Shown: positions 35,001 through 42,411 of the stretch, piece by piece
Layout: each line of letters begins with the position of its first letter
How positions within the stretch are numbered: the stretch's first letter is position 1
NCBI RefSeq assembly: GCF_018129685.1
Contig: NZ_JAFCLG010000005.1
Span: 334,297-398,296 of the forward strand
Direction: 5' to 3'
DNA from: Bradyrhizobium manausense
Lineage (GTDB): Bacteria > Pseudomonadota > Alphaproteobacteria > Rhizobiales > Xanthobacteraceae
Length of the DNA: 64,000 nucleotides
The notes under the pieces: generated by a model
What the model saw: the letters and a program-made list of their open reading frames with translations, nothing else
Told to the model about the DNA's origin: nothing
Database searches by the model: none
Program-made: the position numbers and the translations under genes

Positions 35001-35462
35001 CCCTTGGTCGACATGGAGCGCCCGCGCGACGGTGCGCGGAAGCAGCAGTTCGCGCGCGAACAGGTCCATCTGGACTTCGCGGCGTTGCCGGCGTCCATAA
35101 TCGACAACCCGATCCATTCCGACTGGTGAGGGCTCGGCCGGGCGTGCCGGATCAATCATCGGCGCCGCTTCGCCACCAGGATCGTCGCCCAGCTCGACAT
35201 GGCCGATCTCATGCGCCACGAGGAAAGCTTGCTCGAACGGAGAGCCCATATTCTCGTGAAGAATCAGATCGTCGGCGGCGACGAAAGTCGCGCGGCCGCC
35301 ATTGAGGACGGCTGCGCCGGCGGCAGTCCGTTCGACATCAATCCCCCGCCGCTTGGCCTCGGCGACAGCAAAGTCATAGGGCGACCAGGGATCGGCGCCG
35401 GATGCAACGAGGCGAGCGTGAAGCTCGGCGGCGACTTGCCTGGCGAGCTCCACACTGTCCAT
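32061..35462 (-). CDS. ImmA/IrrE metallopeptidase fused to UvrD-type helicase and AddB-like C-terminus
   Basis: A 1133-residue fusion. Residues 60-160 are an ImmA/IrrE-type zinc peptidase with His84-Glu85-x2-His88 (VAHEIGHVELG) and the downstream EVQMDLFARELLLPR helix. Residues 200-830 are a superfamily 1 UvrD/Rep helicase: Walker A AGPGTGKT (217-224), VDEYQDVNR, GDAKQSIYRFRG, MTIHGAKGLEF and VAQSRARDRLI. The C-terminal 250 residues look like an AddB/Cas4-type PD-(D/E)XK domain with one Cys in YESCPRRFFY and three in CPNCPAFFIC for an iron-sulfur cluster. The catalytic IDYKTG motif is replaced by RRIRTG, so nuclease activity is probably lost. The start is 1 base after the upstream gene's stop. 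Confidence 0.87.
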   Translation of the reverse strand: MDSVELARQVAAELHARLVASGADPWSPYDFAVAEAKRRGIDVERTAAGAAVLNGGRATFVAADDLILHENMGSPFEQAFLVAHEIGHVELGDDPGGEAAPMIDPARPAEPSPVGMDRVVDYGRRQRREVQMDLFARELLLPRTVARALHVDQGLAASAIAAKLGAPFEVVAQQLFDALLLPPVPPAATAAHVERPLNPLQAAAAAHRGEAYLLEAGPGTGKTQTLIARVEGLLGEGVDPRRILLLTFSNKAAGEMAERIARKRPEAAAAMWIGTFHAFGLDIIRRFHAELGLPKDPRMMDRTEAVELLEGEFPRLRLAYYRNLYDPTQIIADMLAAVSRAKDEVVDAETYAALADAMQAKAQDSDAREAAERAGEVARVYAAYEQLKRNAHCIDFGDLVALPVQLLEKEAAICAALQAQYDHVLVDEYQDVNRSSVRLLSALRPDGRNLWMVGDAKQSIYRFRGASSFNITRFGKEDFAGGNRGRLKRNYRSVPEIVASFSSFAITMRAGDADSGLDADRDANGHRPELRTVQRAEQQQVALADAIEELRRDGYAYRDQAVLCTGNEKLSTIGQDLERLGVPVLFLGSLFERGEVKDLLALLSILVDRRAMGLVRIACWRDFATSFADVVAVFDHLRAAEHAPAGWLRHGEAIPGLSDRGRQTVAKLATALDGFDQTASPWTVLATLLLDRTRIAARLGASEDLADRTRGIAIWQFLNFVRVQPAGRGLPITRLLDRVRRLVRLGDDRDLRQLPAAAQHLDAVRLMTIHGAKGLEFGGVHIPGLNSDTIPRTPPAPPCPAPDGMIAGAEGSALEAFRAGQAEEQECLFYVAQSRARDRLILYAPTEKSNGHNRPLSPFLDRLGATLTRRSLVPARPLPVAAEARDIDLVVDGRLRLGAPQIALYESCPRRFFYTHVLQVGGRRTATAFMHLHEAVRVVVEAVIASDGPVSEQALQDRIDAALAGEGLGEHGYRAEFRDLALAMLRFFLANRAEAVPEAPVALSLSFGGEEIIVRPDEVLVRPDGIRAVRRIRTGHMRSAEGKDVGAAALMLAVRQSFPGAVAELVHLSDGEAHALALSDRELKGRKDKLAKFLGDIRAGRFPAEVSSRTCPNCPAFFICGQTPDGPLQKKFV

Positions 35463-35463
35463 G

Positions 35464-36042
35464 TCAGTCCGCCTCCGCCAACAGCCGGGCGCGCTTCTCG
35501 GCCGGGACGCCGGCATCGATCAGCACTTGCTCGAAGGTGACCTGCTCGCCGGCCACCGGTTTGCTGTCGGCCTTATAGCTGCGCGCGACAATCAGGTGCG
35601 CTGGCCCCCAGGACGACTCCAACTGTGCGACAGAGCTGCGCATCGCATCCGCCAATATCGCCAGGAAGCGTCGCGGGATACTGACGAGAGAGACCCGCCG
35701 TTCGCGCAGTGCGGTCACGACCTGCCGGGGCACGTCCAGACGCTGCGCGACGGCGCGCCAGTCATCGACCGTCAGCGCCGCGAAAGGGTCGGCTGCTGCC
35801 GCCGGCATAACCTTCGCGTGTTGCGACCAGGCAGCGTCGATCAGCGCCCGATCGGTAGCAGAGAGGGGTGCGGCATCTTCATAAGCCTCGCGGCTGAGTT
35901 CGCGCGAGAGGTCGATGAGCTCCCCGGCATATTCCGGGTATAGCCGCAGATAGCGTTCCAAGGTCGACCGGCCAGGCTCGCTCTCGACCGCGAACGCGTC
36001 GAGCACGGCCTCGCGGGATGGACGTCCGCCGCCGGGGCTCAC
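35464..36042 (-). CDS. HTH-like protein paired with ImmA helicase
   Basis: A 192-residue protein without a firm family name. Residues 18-55 (LERYLRLYPEYAGELIDLSREL) are a small helical module. Residues 95-145 read like a helix-turn-helix repeat (DDWRAVAQRLDVPRQVVTAL, IPRRFLAILADAMRSSVAQLESSW). In many genomes an HTH protein is encoded with an ImmA/IrrE peptidase and is cleaved by it; this protein is in that position and is my candidate target. It overlaps the sigma-like gene by 4 bases. Confidence 0.7.
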   Translation of the reverse strand: MSPGGGRPSREAVLDAFAVESEPGRSTLERYLRLYPEYAGELIDLSRELSREAYEDAAPLSATDRALIDAAWSQHAKVMPAAAADPFAALTVDDWRAVAQRLDVPRQVVTALRERRVSLVSIPRRFLAILADAMRSSVAQLESSWGPAHLIVARSYKADSKPVAGEQVTFEQVLIDAGVPAEKRARLLAEAD

Positions 36043-36896
36043 CGCTCGTCTCCGTCGGCCATGGCAGCTCGCAGGGCGGCGAAGGCCTTGTCGCGGTAGG
36101 TTCGGACGGTCTTTTCGGAGCGGCCCAAAGCCTTGGCGATGGTCATGACGTCCGGCTCCTTGGAGTCGATGGGGAAGCCCTGTCTCAACATGTGAATGAT
36201 CCTGCTTTGTTCTGTCGGTAGAGCTTCAATCGCTGCATCCAGGCGCGACCGGTAAGACGGGTCGTCGAAATCCGACACGGCGAAGGGATCGTGGGTCCCT
36301 GCGGCCGCCTCGACCTCCGGTGACAGTTCTCCGCTCTCCTCGTCATATTCGAGGGGCTGGGAACGGTTTTCGTCGCGCCAGGCCTTTTCCTGCGCATCGC
36401 GCCGCAGGCTCGCTAGCGCGCCATCGAAGCGCACCTCGAAGTAGTCGACCTTTTCGTCGTAGGCGGCGCGGTCCGCCGAAAAGAGCTCGACGAACCGGCC
36501 GAACACCTTGTCGCGCACGACCCCGCGCGTCAGCGATTCCGTCTTTCCATCGGAGCTTTCCGCCCTGGGCAAACTGCGCAGCACCCGTTCGGTCAAGATC
36601 CGATAGAGGCGCTCGAACCACACCTCGTTGTTGTCGCGACGGCTCGCGCGAATGAAGTAAACGAGACATTCGCTCGGGACGTAGCCCGGGTCCGAGCGCT
36701 TGGTGATTTCCGCCCTGGCGATCAAGCCATCACGCGGCAGGACTGCCAATTCGGCGATGAGGGCTTCTATCTTCGGGTCGCGCTCGTAGAGTTCGCCGCT
36801 GAGGCGGCGTTTGCGCAGCGGGGTTACGATCGCTTCGCCCGCGCCACGCGCGTCTGCCTTTTGCCCGGTGTCGAAAGCTCCCTCCAACTGGTTCAT
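36039..36896 (-). CDS. Sigma-factor-like regulator
   Basis: A 285-residue protein. The C-terminal 80 residues have a sigma region 4-like helix-turn-helix (AAIEALPTEQSRIIHMLRQGFP, IAKALGRSEKTVRTYRDKAFAALR). The middle (residues 75-165: SECLVYFIRASRRDNNEVWFERLYRILTERVL, DKVFGRFVELF) resembles a divergent sigma region 2. It could direct RNA polymerase to this operon. It overlaps its neighbours by 4 bases on both sides, so its amount is tied to theirs. Confidence 0.78.
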   Translation of the reverse strand: MNQLEGAFDTGQKADARGAGEAIVTPLRKRRLSGELYERDPKIEALIAELAVLPRDGLIARAEITKRSDPGYVPSECLVYFIRASRRDNNEVWFERLYRILTERVLRSLPRAESSDGKTESLTRGVVRDKVFGRFVELFSADRAAYDEKVDYFEVRFDGALASLRRDAQEKAWRDENRSQPLEYDEESGELSPEVEAAAGTHDPFAVSDFDDPSYRSRLDAAIEALPTEQSRIIHMLRQGFPIDSKEPDVMTIAKALGRSEKTVRTYRDKAFAALRAAMADGDER

Positions 36897-37972
36897 CGCG
36901 CGGCCCCGCCTCCCGTATCGCCCTTCTTGTTGAGACGCGTCTCGAGCGAGCCGATGCTGTCGAGCACCGCCTCGAAATCCGGTGGATCGCCAAAGATCAT
37001 GCCCTGCATGGCCCTGTAGTCGACGCGCAGTTGCTCGATCATCGCGTCATGCGGGGCGAGTGCAAACGAGCCAGGCGCAGCGCTCGCGAGATCGAAGTCC
37101 GGTCGATTGAAGAACATCCGGGCGTGCGCGACGCAATCCGCACCGAGCGCCGGATCAGCGATGGCGGCGGCGCCGACGCGGGCCGCGGCGAGCTGGTGCA
37201 GGTCATAATAGTGACGGGAAACGCGTTGGCCGCCCCCGCGCAGCTCGCCGCGCTTGTCGAACCAGCGCCGCAGCCCATGGAGGATGACAACCTTGTCCCA
37301 GAAGGTACGTTCCGGATCGACCGTGCGGACGGCCGGCACGGTCAGGTCGAGCGCCGGCAGATCATCATCGACATAGGGTTTGATCGGCACTTCGCTGTTC
37401 GGATCGAGCGCGGATTTCGCGCCCGACTCGATCTTGATCGCTGCCCGCACATAATCCGATCGCGGCGTCGCCGCGGGATACCAGATCAGAAGCGTCTGCC
37501 CGTCGGGATCAGCGTCATCGGCTTCCACTCGGGCCGCGCCGGCATCGAGGCCGGCAGCCTGAAGCCGGTCCTGCAGGATCTGCGTCAACTCAGCCCGCAG
37601 CGGGCCGTTGATGTAGGCTTGGCAGGCGTCCTTGATCGCATCGAGGCGCGCCCGGCGCTTTTTGCTACTCAGCGCTTCGAGCTCCTCGATGGTCGCCGGC
37701 TCGCCGATGTCGTCCCGAAACACCGTGACATCAATGTCTTCGGAGAAGCGATTGATCAAACCAAACCCTTTGGACAGGGAGGTTCCACCTTTGAAGAGGA
37801 GGCGGGGTCCGCCCTCTTTCAAGCCATTGAACAAGGCATCCAGCGTCCAGCAGACCCAGAAGTCCTTCTCGATATTCTGAGACGCCGTGCCGAGGCGTAG
37901 CGCCGTCGTATCGAAGGCGCTCAACATCGCGTCCGACCCGGCCGCGAGAACCTCGTCGAAAGCCGGATTCAT
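36893..37972 (-). CDS. AbiEii/AbiGii-family nucleotidyltransferase toxin
   Basis: A 359-residue nucleotidyltransferase of the AbiEii family, the toxin of type IV toxin-antitoxin and abortive infection systems. Motifs: GGTSLSK (62-68), EDIDVTV (78-84), the third acidic motif KIESGAKS, and the C-terminal motif ERTFWDKVVILH. The MenA-type relatives add nucleotides to tRNA acceptor ends. The length is typical. Start ATG 37972 overlaps the antitoxin stop by 4 bases, the usual bicistronic arrangement. Confidence 0.92.
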   Translation of the reverse strand: MNPAFDEVLAAGSDAMLSAFDTTALRLGTASQNIEKDFWVCWTLDALFNGLKEGGPRLLFKGGTSLSKGFGLINRFSEDIDVTVFRDDIGEPATIEELEALSSKKRRARLDAIKDACQAYINGPLRAELTQILQDRLQAAGLDAGAARVEADDADPDGQTLLIWYPAATPRSDYVRAAIKIESGAKSALDPNSEVPIKPYVDDDLPALDLTVPAVRTVDPERTFWDKVVILHGLRRWFDKRGELRGGGQRVSRHYYDLHQLAAARVGAAAIADPALGADCVAHARMFFNRPDFDLASAAPGSFALAPHDAMIEQLRVDYRAMQGMIFGDPPDFEAVLDSIGSLETRLNKKGDTGGGAAR

Positions 37973-38799
37973 GTCTTCACCGCCCGGGCTGCACCGCGCT
38001 TGGCAGTTTGTGCCTTCTGCGGGGAGAGCGGCTTTCGCTTGGGCCGGGCGACGGCAGCATGACGCTGATCATCGGCATCGTCCGCCGTTCTTTGTTGATG
38101 ACGATCATGATCAGCATCATCACGATCATCATCGACGTGCCGACGACGAACGCCGGCGTCGCTTTCAACGAGCGGCTTGAGAAACACCCACATCCATGTC
38201 GGAAGAGCTGTCATACCGGCAGTGAGATCCGCTTTGAGGGGCGGTCCCACCGTGGGATCTTCGAAAAGATTGGCGAGCTTGCGCCTAACCTGATCACTTT
38301 CTCCTTCACGAACCAGGAGATCGCGCAGCCAGTGAAGCGCTTGGACGACGCGCATCGCTGGTCGTCCGGCCCAGAATAGCTTGCTGGCCGCGGTTGGACG
38401 GAAGGTGATCGTTACGTTGCCGAGCTTGATCGCGCGGCGCCGAGCGTCGGTGTGCACCACGATTTTGGCGGGGACGGCGTCAGTTAGGCCCAGATCGTTC
38501 GCCGCGGTCATGCCGTCGACAAGCATCCGGGTTTGGTCACGTCGCCCGACGGCGTCGATGACTGAGCGCGGATCAGGCGGATTGGGTTTCTGGGTGAGTT
38601 TGTTGAAGCCAGGCTGATCGTAGAGCCCACGATCAATCCGCCTAAGGATTTCGACCTTCGTCAGCCGCTGCAACGCCTTATCGACCGCGTCCCGCGAGGC
38701 GAGATCGACGAAGTCACTGGGCGTCCAGACCTTGCGTGGCGCATCCGCACGGATGCGCTCGAGCATGGCTTTCTTCAGATCGGGCGAGTCGGTGTTCAT
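37969..38799 (-). CDS. AbiEi-type antitoxin/regulator (DUF6088)
   Basis: A 276-residue protein. The N-terminal winged helix (AMLERIRADAPRKVWTPSDFVDLASRDAVDKALQRLTKVEILRRIDRGLY) is that of AbiEi/DUF6088 antitoxins, followed by VDGMTAANDLGLTDAVPAKIVVHTD and KLGNVTITFRPT. The last 65 residues contain an unusual His/Asp/Arg-rich stretch (DDDRDDADHDRHQQR). I chose ATG 38799 because the domain begins there and two operators end just upstream. AbiEi proteins neutralise AbiEii and repress their own promoters; the operators at 38800-38874 fit that. It is the first gene of the long leftward operon. Confidence 0.85.
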   Translation of the reverse strand: MNTDSPDLKKAMLERIRADAPRKVWTPSDFVDLASRDAVDKALQRLTKVEILRRIDRGLYDQPGFNKLTQKPNPPDPRSVIDAVGRRDQTRMLVDGMTAANDLGLTDAVPAKIVVHTDARRRAIKLGNVTITFRPTAASKLFWAGRPAMRVVQALHWLRDLLVREGESDQVRRKLANLFEDPTVGPPLKADLTAGMTALPTWMWVFLKPLVESDAGVRRRHVDDDRDDADHDRHQQRTADDADDQRHAAVARPKRKPLSPQKAQTAKRGAARAVKT

Positions 38800-38874
38800 G
38801 TCCGAAAATTGTAGTCCTTTTTCGGACGCGAACCAAGTGGATTGTCCGAAATAAATATACAAATTTCGGACAAT
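38800..38874 (-). promoter_or_regulatory. Two tandem operators of the AbiE-led operon
   Basis: Two inverted repeats, both with a 10-base spacer: GTCCGAAAA-N10-TTTTCGGAC (38800-38827), touching the start codon, and ATTGTCCGAAAT-N10-ATTTCGGACAAT (38841-38874). Their shared core TCCGAAA/TTTCGGA and a common spacing point to the AbiEi-type repressor, which in characterised systems binds inverted repeats in its own promoter. Confidence 0.82.
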
Positions 38875-39504
38875 CTAAATAGGTAGGCCGCCCACCTGAG
38901 AATGGCTCCTTCGGCCGTATGCAACTTTGCCGACCGTCCTGGCGAGCCAGCTCGGTAGCTGGGGCGCGACCGCGACGAGTTCGCCGAACGTGGAAGACGG
39001 CAACTTGCGCTTCAACGTCATCAAGGCGGCTTCTGCCTTTTCCGGCCCCAGCCAGGCGAGCGCTCGCACCGCCTGTCCGGCGGGCCGATCGGCCAGCGCC
39101 AACTGCCAGCGCGGCGCATGCCGCAGCTCGACGACCTGCTGGCCCAGATTCATCGTCCGGCTACGGCCCGATGTCAGATAGACCGACCGGACCGGCACCT
39201 GTGTCGTGAGGCCGAGCGCGTTAGCGGCCGCGGCACCGTTCGACACGATGGTTTCGCCGCGCTGGAGCGCGAGGGCTTCGACGGCCTTCTCGACGGAGGG
39301 CGCGCGGACGCCGAACCGACTCGAAACCGGGCGCAGATAGACGCCGCGCCCGGCACGCATCAGCCGGCCACGTTCAGCCAGTCGCGACAAGGCTTGATCC
39401 ACCGCGGCGCGATTGCCGAGATGGAGCAGGCTCTTCGCCGCGATCGGAGCGCCCTCGGGCAAGCCCTCGGTGTGCGCCAGAATCTGTTCGGTCAGTCGTT
39501 GCAC
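38875..39504 (-). CDS. Second AbiEi-type (DUF6088) paralog
   Basis: A 209-residue DUF6088 protein: LTEQILAHTEGLPEGAPIAAK, HLGNRAAVDQALSRLAERGRLMRAGRGVYLRP (winged helix), then IVSNGAAAANALGLTTQVPVRSVYLTSGRSRTMNLG. It is related to the 37969-38799 protein but has no toxin gene of its own. The start is GTG 39504, with AGGAG 12 bases upstream; this places the inverted repeat at 39515-39544 upstream of the gene, where an operator would be expected. An earlier ATG at 39561 would put the operator inside the gene. It may counteract or cross-regulate the first antitoxin. Confidence 0.85.
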   Translation of the reverse strand: MQRLTEQILAHTEGLPEGAPIAAKSLLHLGNRAAVDQALSRLAERGRLMRAGRGVYLRPVSSRFGVRAPSVEKAVEALALQRGETIVSNGAAAANALGLTTQVPVRSVYLTSGRSRTMNLGQQVVELRHAPRWQLALADRPAGQAVRALAWLGPEKAEAALMTLKRKLPSSTFGELVAVAPQLPSWLARTVGKVAYGRRSHSQVGGLPI

Positions 39505-39514
39505 GGCACTTCTC

Positions 39515-39544
39515 CTGTCAGAAATATATGCGGTTTTCTGACAG
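39515..39544 (-). promoter_or_regulatory. Operator of the second DUF6088 gene
   Basis: CTGTCAGAAA-N10-TTTCTGACAG, a perfect 10-base inverted repeat with a 10-base spacer. It has the same size and spacing as the two operators at 38800-38874, with TCAGAAA in place of TCCGAAA. Confidence 0.82.
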
Positions 39545-39675
39545 TTTTCAATCTCCCCCAAACCGACTGGAAGGGCCAGCGATTGAGAGGGGGCCTGGAG
39601 GGGAAAGCCTTCCCCTGCGGCCGAGCCCAGGGTCTCGGCCGACCCCTTCTGCGGGGAGACCCCGCAACGCCCTCA

Positions 39676-39760
39676 TTAGAGTGAGAGTGTGGACCGGATT
39701 TCCGTGACGGGTTGAGGGTCGGGAGAGAGTCTTCCGGCGCCCGTCATGGAGTTTGATCCC
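39676..39760 (+). promoter_or_regulatory. Repeated 5' leader, copy 1 (DUF932)
   Basis: This leader matches the one before parB at 42328-42411 almost base for base: TAGAGTGAGAG, GTGACGGGTT, AGGGTCG, GAGAGAG and TCGGCGCCCGTC occur in the same order. The alignment shows that GGAG just after CCCGTCAT is the ribosome binding site, and so that ATG 39761 is the true start. Confidence 0.75.
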
Positions 39761-40954
39761 ATGAACATGCAGGTTCTCGATGCCCGGCGCGACGTGAGTG
39801 GCGGCTGGAAGGTGGACATCAACCGCGGCGAGCGCATCGGTCGGGTTTCCTCGGAGTGGTTCTCGCGACCCGACGACGAGCGCTATCTCTCGCTCGCCGA
39901 ACTCGGCCGGACCGTCCGCGAGCGCACCGAGCGCAGCCGAACGCGCGTTGTCGAATCCGCGCTTATCCATGTCGAAGCCAGCCGCACCGATCCCGAACGG
40001 CTTGCCCTGATCCTACCAGGCGCCGACAAGCCCATCGCTCCGACGCACTGGAGTTTCGGTCAGCTCGCGAGCCAGGTCGGCGCGCCGGCCGCCTATCTGC
40101 GGCAGCTCCCCGCCGCGCTCGCCGGCATCAACCTGCAATATGGGCTGACCGCCCACCGCGCCGAGCAGATCAAGACCCTCGAGACCGACGACGGCCGCGT
40201 CGAGCTGCGCGCCGTGACCGGCCCCGACTACGGCCGGATCTACGACCACGAGCTGGTCGAAGCCGTGCAGCGCATCGCCGGCAACGGCACCGGCGACACC
40301 CGTTGGAAAGTGCCCGGTGTCCTCGACTGGTCGACCGGCGTCTATAATCCGCGCGTCGACATCACCAAGGACACCACGACGCTCTACGCTTCCGATCGCG
40401 ACGTCTTCCTTTTCCTCGTCGACGATCTGAATCCGATCGAAGCCGGCAAGCTCGCGGATGGATCGCCCGATCTCTATTTCAGGGGCTTCTATGCCTGGAA
40501 CAGCGAAGTGGGCGCCAAGACCCTTGGTATCGCGTCCTTCTATCTCAGGGCCGTGTGCCAGAATCGCAATTTGTGGGGCGTCGAAGATTTCGAGGAGATC
40601 TCCATCCGCCATTCCAAATACGCCGCTTCGCGCTTCGCCCATGAGGCGGCGCCGGCCTTGCTCAGCTTCGCGGACTCCTCACCGCAGCCGTTCATCACCG
40701 GCATCAAGGCGGCGCGCGAACGCATCGTCGCGCACAAGGACGAAGAGCGCACCGAATTCCTGCGCCGCCGCGGCTTCTCGAAAGCCGAGACGGGCAAAAT
40801 CATCGACGCGGTGCTGGCCGAGGAAGGCCGCCCGCCGGAAAGCATCTTCGATTTCGTCCAGGGCATCACCGCCGTCGCGCGCGACAAGCCCCACCAGGAC
40901 GCGCGGCTCGAGCTCGAAGGCAAGGCCAAGAAGCTGCTCGATCGCGCCGCCTGA
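39761..40954 (+). CDS. DUF932 family protein
   Basis: A 397-residue protein of the DUF932 family, seen on plasmids, ICEs and phages. Typical segments: WSFGQLASQVGAPAAYLRQLP, RAVTGPDYGRIYDHELVEAV, FLFLVDDLNPIE, GFYAWNSEVGAKTLGIASFYLRAVCQNRNLWG. The role is unknown; phage members have been linked to host-takeover and plasmid members to maintenance, but I cannot support either. The start is fixed by comparison of its leader with the parB leader. Confidence 0.88.
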   Translation: MNMQVLDARRDVSGGWKVDINRGERIGRVSSEWFSRPDDERYLSLAELGRTVRERTERSRTRVVESALIHVEASRTDPERLALILPGADKPIAPTHWSFGQLASQVGAPAAYLRQLPAALAGINLQYGLTAHRAEQIKTLETDDGRVELRAVTGPDYGRIYDHELVEAVQRIAGNGTGDTRWKVPGVLDWSTGVYNPRVDITKDTTTLYASDRDVFLFLVDDLNPIEAGKLADGSPDLYFRGFYAWNSEVGAKTLGIASFYLRAVCQNRNLWGVEDFEEISIRHSKYAASRFAHEAAPALLSFADSSPQPFITGIKAARERIVAHKDEERTEFLRRRGFSKAETGKIIDAVLAEEGRPPESIFDFVQGITAVARDKPHQDARLELEGKAKKLLDRAA

Positions 40955-41105
40955 TCCCCGCAATGCCGGAGATGCGGTTGTCCGTGTCTCCGGCTTTGCG
41001 TCCCCTAGCCATACTGTTTCCGGGCTGTCTTGTGGCCCAGATCCAGGTCACCTATTCAGTGGTGCGGCATGGAGCACAATCGCCAAACGAGCGACTGGAT
41101 ACAGA

Positions 41106-42224
41106 ATGCTAGAGCAGGCGCCTGCGGAATATTACATCGATGAAAGCGGCAATACCGGCGACCTGAGCACGGTCAAAATCGACTCCTACTTCGTCGAACA
41201 GCGCATGTTCGCCTTGGCTGCATTCGGCTGCACGCTCGACCAGGACTTCACCGATAAATTGGGCGCACTAAAAAAGGCGCACCGCATCCAGTCGTCGGAG
41301 CTCAAATCAAAACAGGCTTATGACAAGCCGCGCTTCATCTTTGATCTTCTGGACCTCCTTGAGACGCGCCGCGCCCCAATCTTTATCGAGCTTGTCGACA
41401 AGCACTTCTTCGTTGTCGTGAACATCATCGAGCGAATGGTGGTGCCCTATGTGGGGGAATGCGACACTCAACCTGGCGCCCTTTGGATGAAGGGCGTTAT
41501 GGCGAACTACATGGCGCTATATGCACCTCCCGAGCTGGCTCACGCCTTTGCCGCATGTTGCCAAAGCAGAGACCACGCGGAAATACGCGAACTTTACAAG
41601 CAAATAATTCGGTGGGCGCAGGGAAGCGGAGTTCCGCCTACTGACGTGGCGGCGGGGATCATCCGTTTTGCGCGCGACAGCTTGAAGGACTTCCGCAAGC
41701 TGCCGAAAGCCAAGGCCGTCGAGCGGGCATTACCGATTCCCGACAAGAATCCCGCCGGGAAGCTGCTCTGGGTTCTGCCGAACCTGACATCGTTCACCAA
41801 CATCTACGCCCGGATCAATCGCTTCGCGCGAAAGCAGGTTTCCGGCGTGACGCTGTTCCACGACGAGCAATTGCAGTTCGGAGACATTCTTCTGCACAAC
41901 AAGAAGCTCGCAGAGGACCTGGCGCAGCTTGGCGTGAAATTGCCCCTGCAGACGGCCGACTTCGAATTCTCGCAGGCGGCCGACCTGCAATTCCAGCGAT
42001 CGCACGATTCTATCGGCATTCAGGTCGCCGACGTCCTCGCCGGTTTCATCGCGCGATATGTACAGGACGCTGTGTGGGGCGGCGCCCCCATGCATCCTGA
42101 CAAGGTAGCGATTTTCCGCCGCCTCGTCGCAACAGGCGACCGCAGCTTGGGTTCGGGTGTCAACTTCGTCGCGCCCGACAACATGATCCGCTTCCTCGGC
42201 ATCGAACCGCGCTCGAATTTCTAG
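41106..42224 (+). CDS. DUF3800 family protein
   Basis: A 372-residue protein beginning EYYIDESGNTGD, the DUF3800 signature with acidic residues of an RNase H-like fold. Further conserved segments are FLGSGVNF-like and IGIQVADVLAGFIARYVQ near the end. DUF3800 proteins are common on mobile elements and near defence genes; a nuclease role is suspected but not proven. I chose ATG 41106 because the signature starts ten residues later; the frame continues upstream within the DUF932 gene but is not protein there. A possible hairpin GCCGGAGA / TCTCCGGC (40965-40994) lies between the two genes. Confidence 0.88.
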   Translation: MLEQAPAEYYIDESGNTGDLSTVKIDSYFVEQRMFALAAFGCTLDQDFTDKLGALKKAHRIQSSELKSKQAYDKPRFIFDLLDLLETRRAPIFIELVDKHFFVVVNIIERMVVPYVGECDTQPGALWMKGVMANYMALYAPPELAHAFAACCQSRDHAEIRELYKQIIRWAQGSGVPPTDVAAGIIRFARDSLKDFRKLPKAKAVERALPIPDKNPAGKLLWVLPNLTSFTNIYARINRFARKQVSGVTLFHDEQLQFGDILLHNKKLAEDLAQLGVKLPLQTADFEFSQAADLQFQRSHDSIGIQVADVLAGFIARYVQDAVWGGAPMHPDKVAIFRRLVATGDRSLGSGVNFVAPDNMIRFLGIEPRSNF

Positions 42225-42327
42225 GGCGGCATCAAGCCGTCATGGGCGAATACGAAGGACTGGCGCGGGATCATCGCCGGTTCTGGCAGTGACCTTACCG
42301 ATGGCGTTTGATGGTGTCGCTGCCCTC

Positions 42328-42411
42328 CTAGAGTGAGAGGGCGGTGCTTCGCTTCGTGACGGGTTTAGGGTCGAGAGAGAGGCTTTCGGCGCCCGTCGCG
42401 GAGTAAGTCTC
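42328..42411 (+). promoter_or_regulatory. Repeated 5' leader, copy 2 (parB)
   Basis: Close match to the leader at 39676-39760. GTGACGGGTTTAGGGTCGA and GAGAGAGGC are followed by TCGGCGCCCGTC, then GGAG and ATG 42412. Confidence 0.78.

Noticed and set aside
38008..38379. A plus-strand frame with a hydrophobic stretch (MTIMISIITIIIDV) that looked like a membrane protein
   Set aside because: It is the reverse reading of the His/Asp-rich tail of the AbiEi-type gene; the hydrophobicity comes from reading GATCAT triplets backwards.
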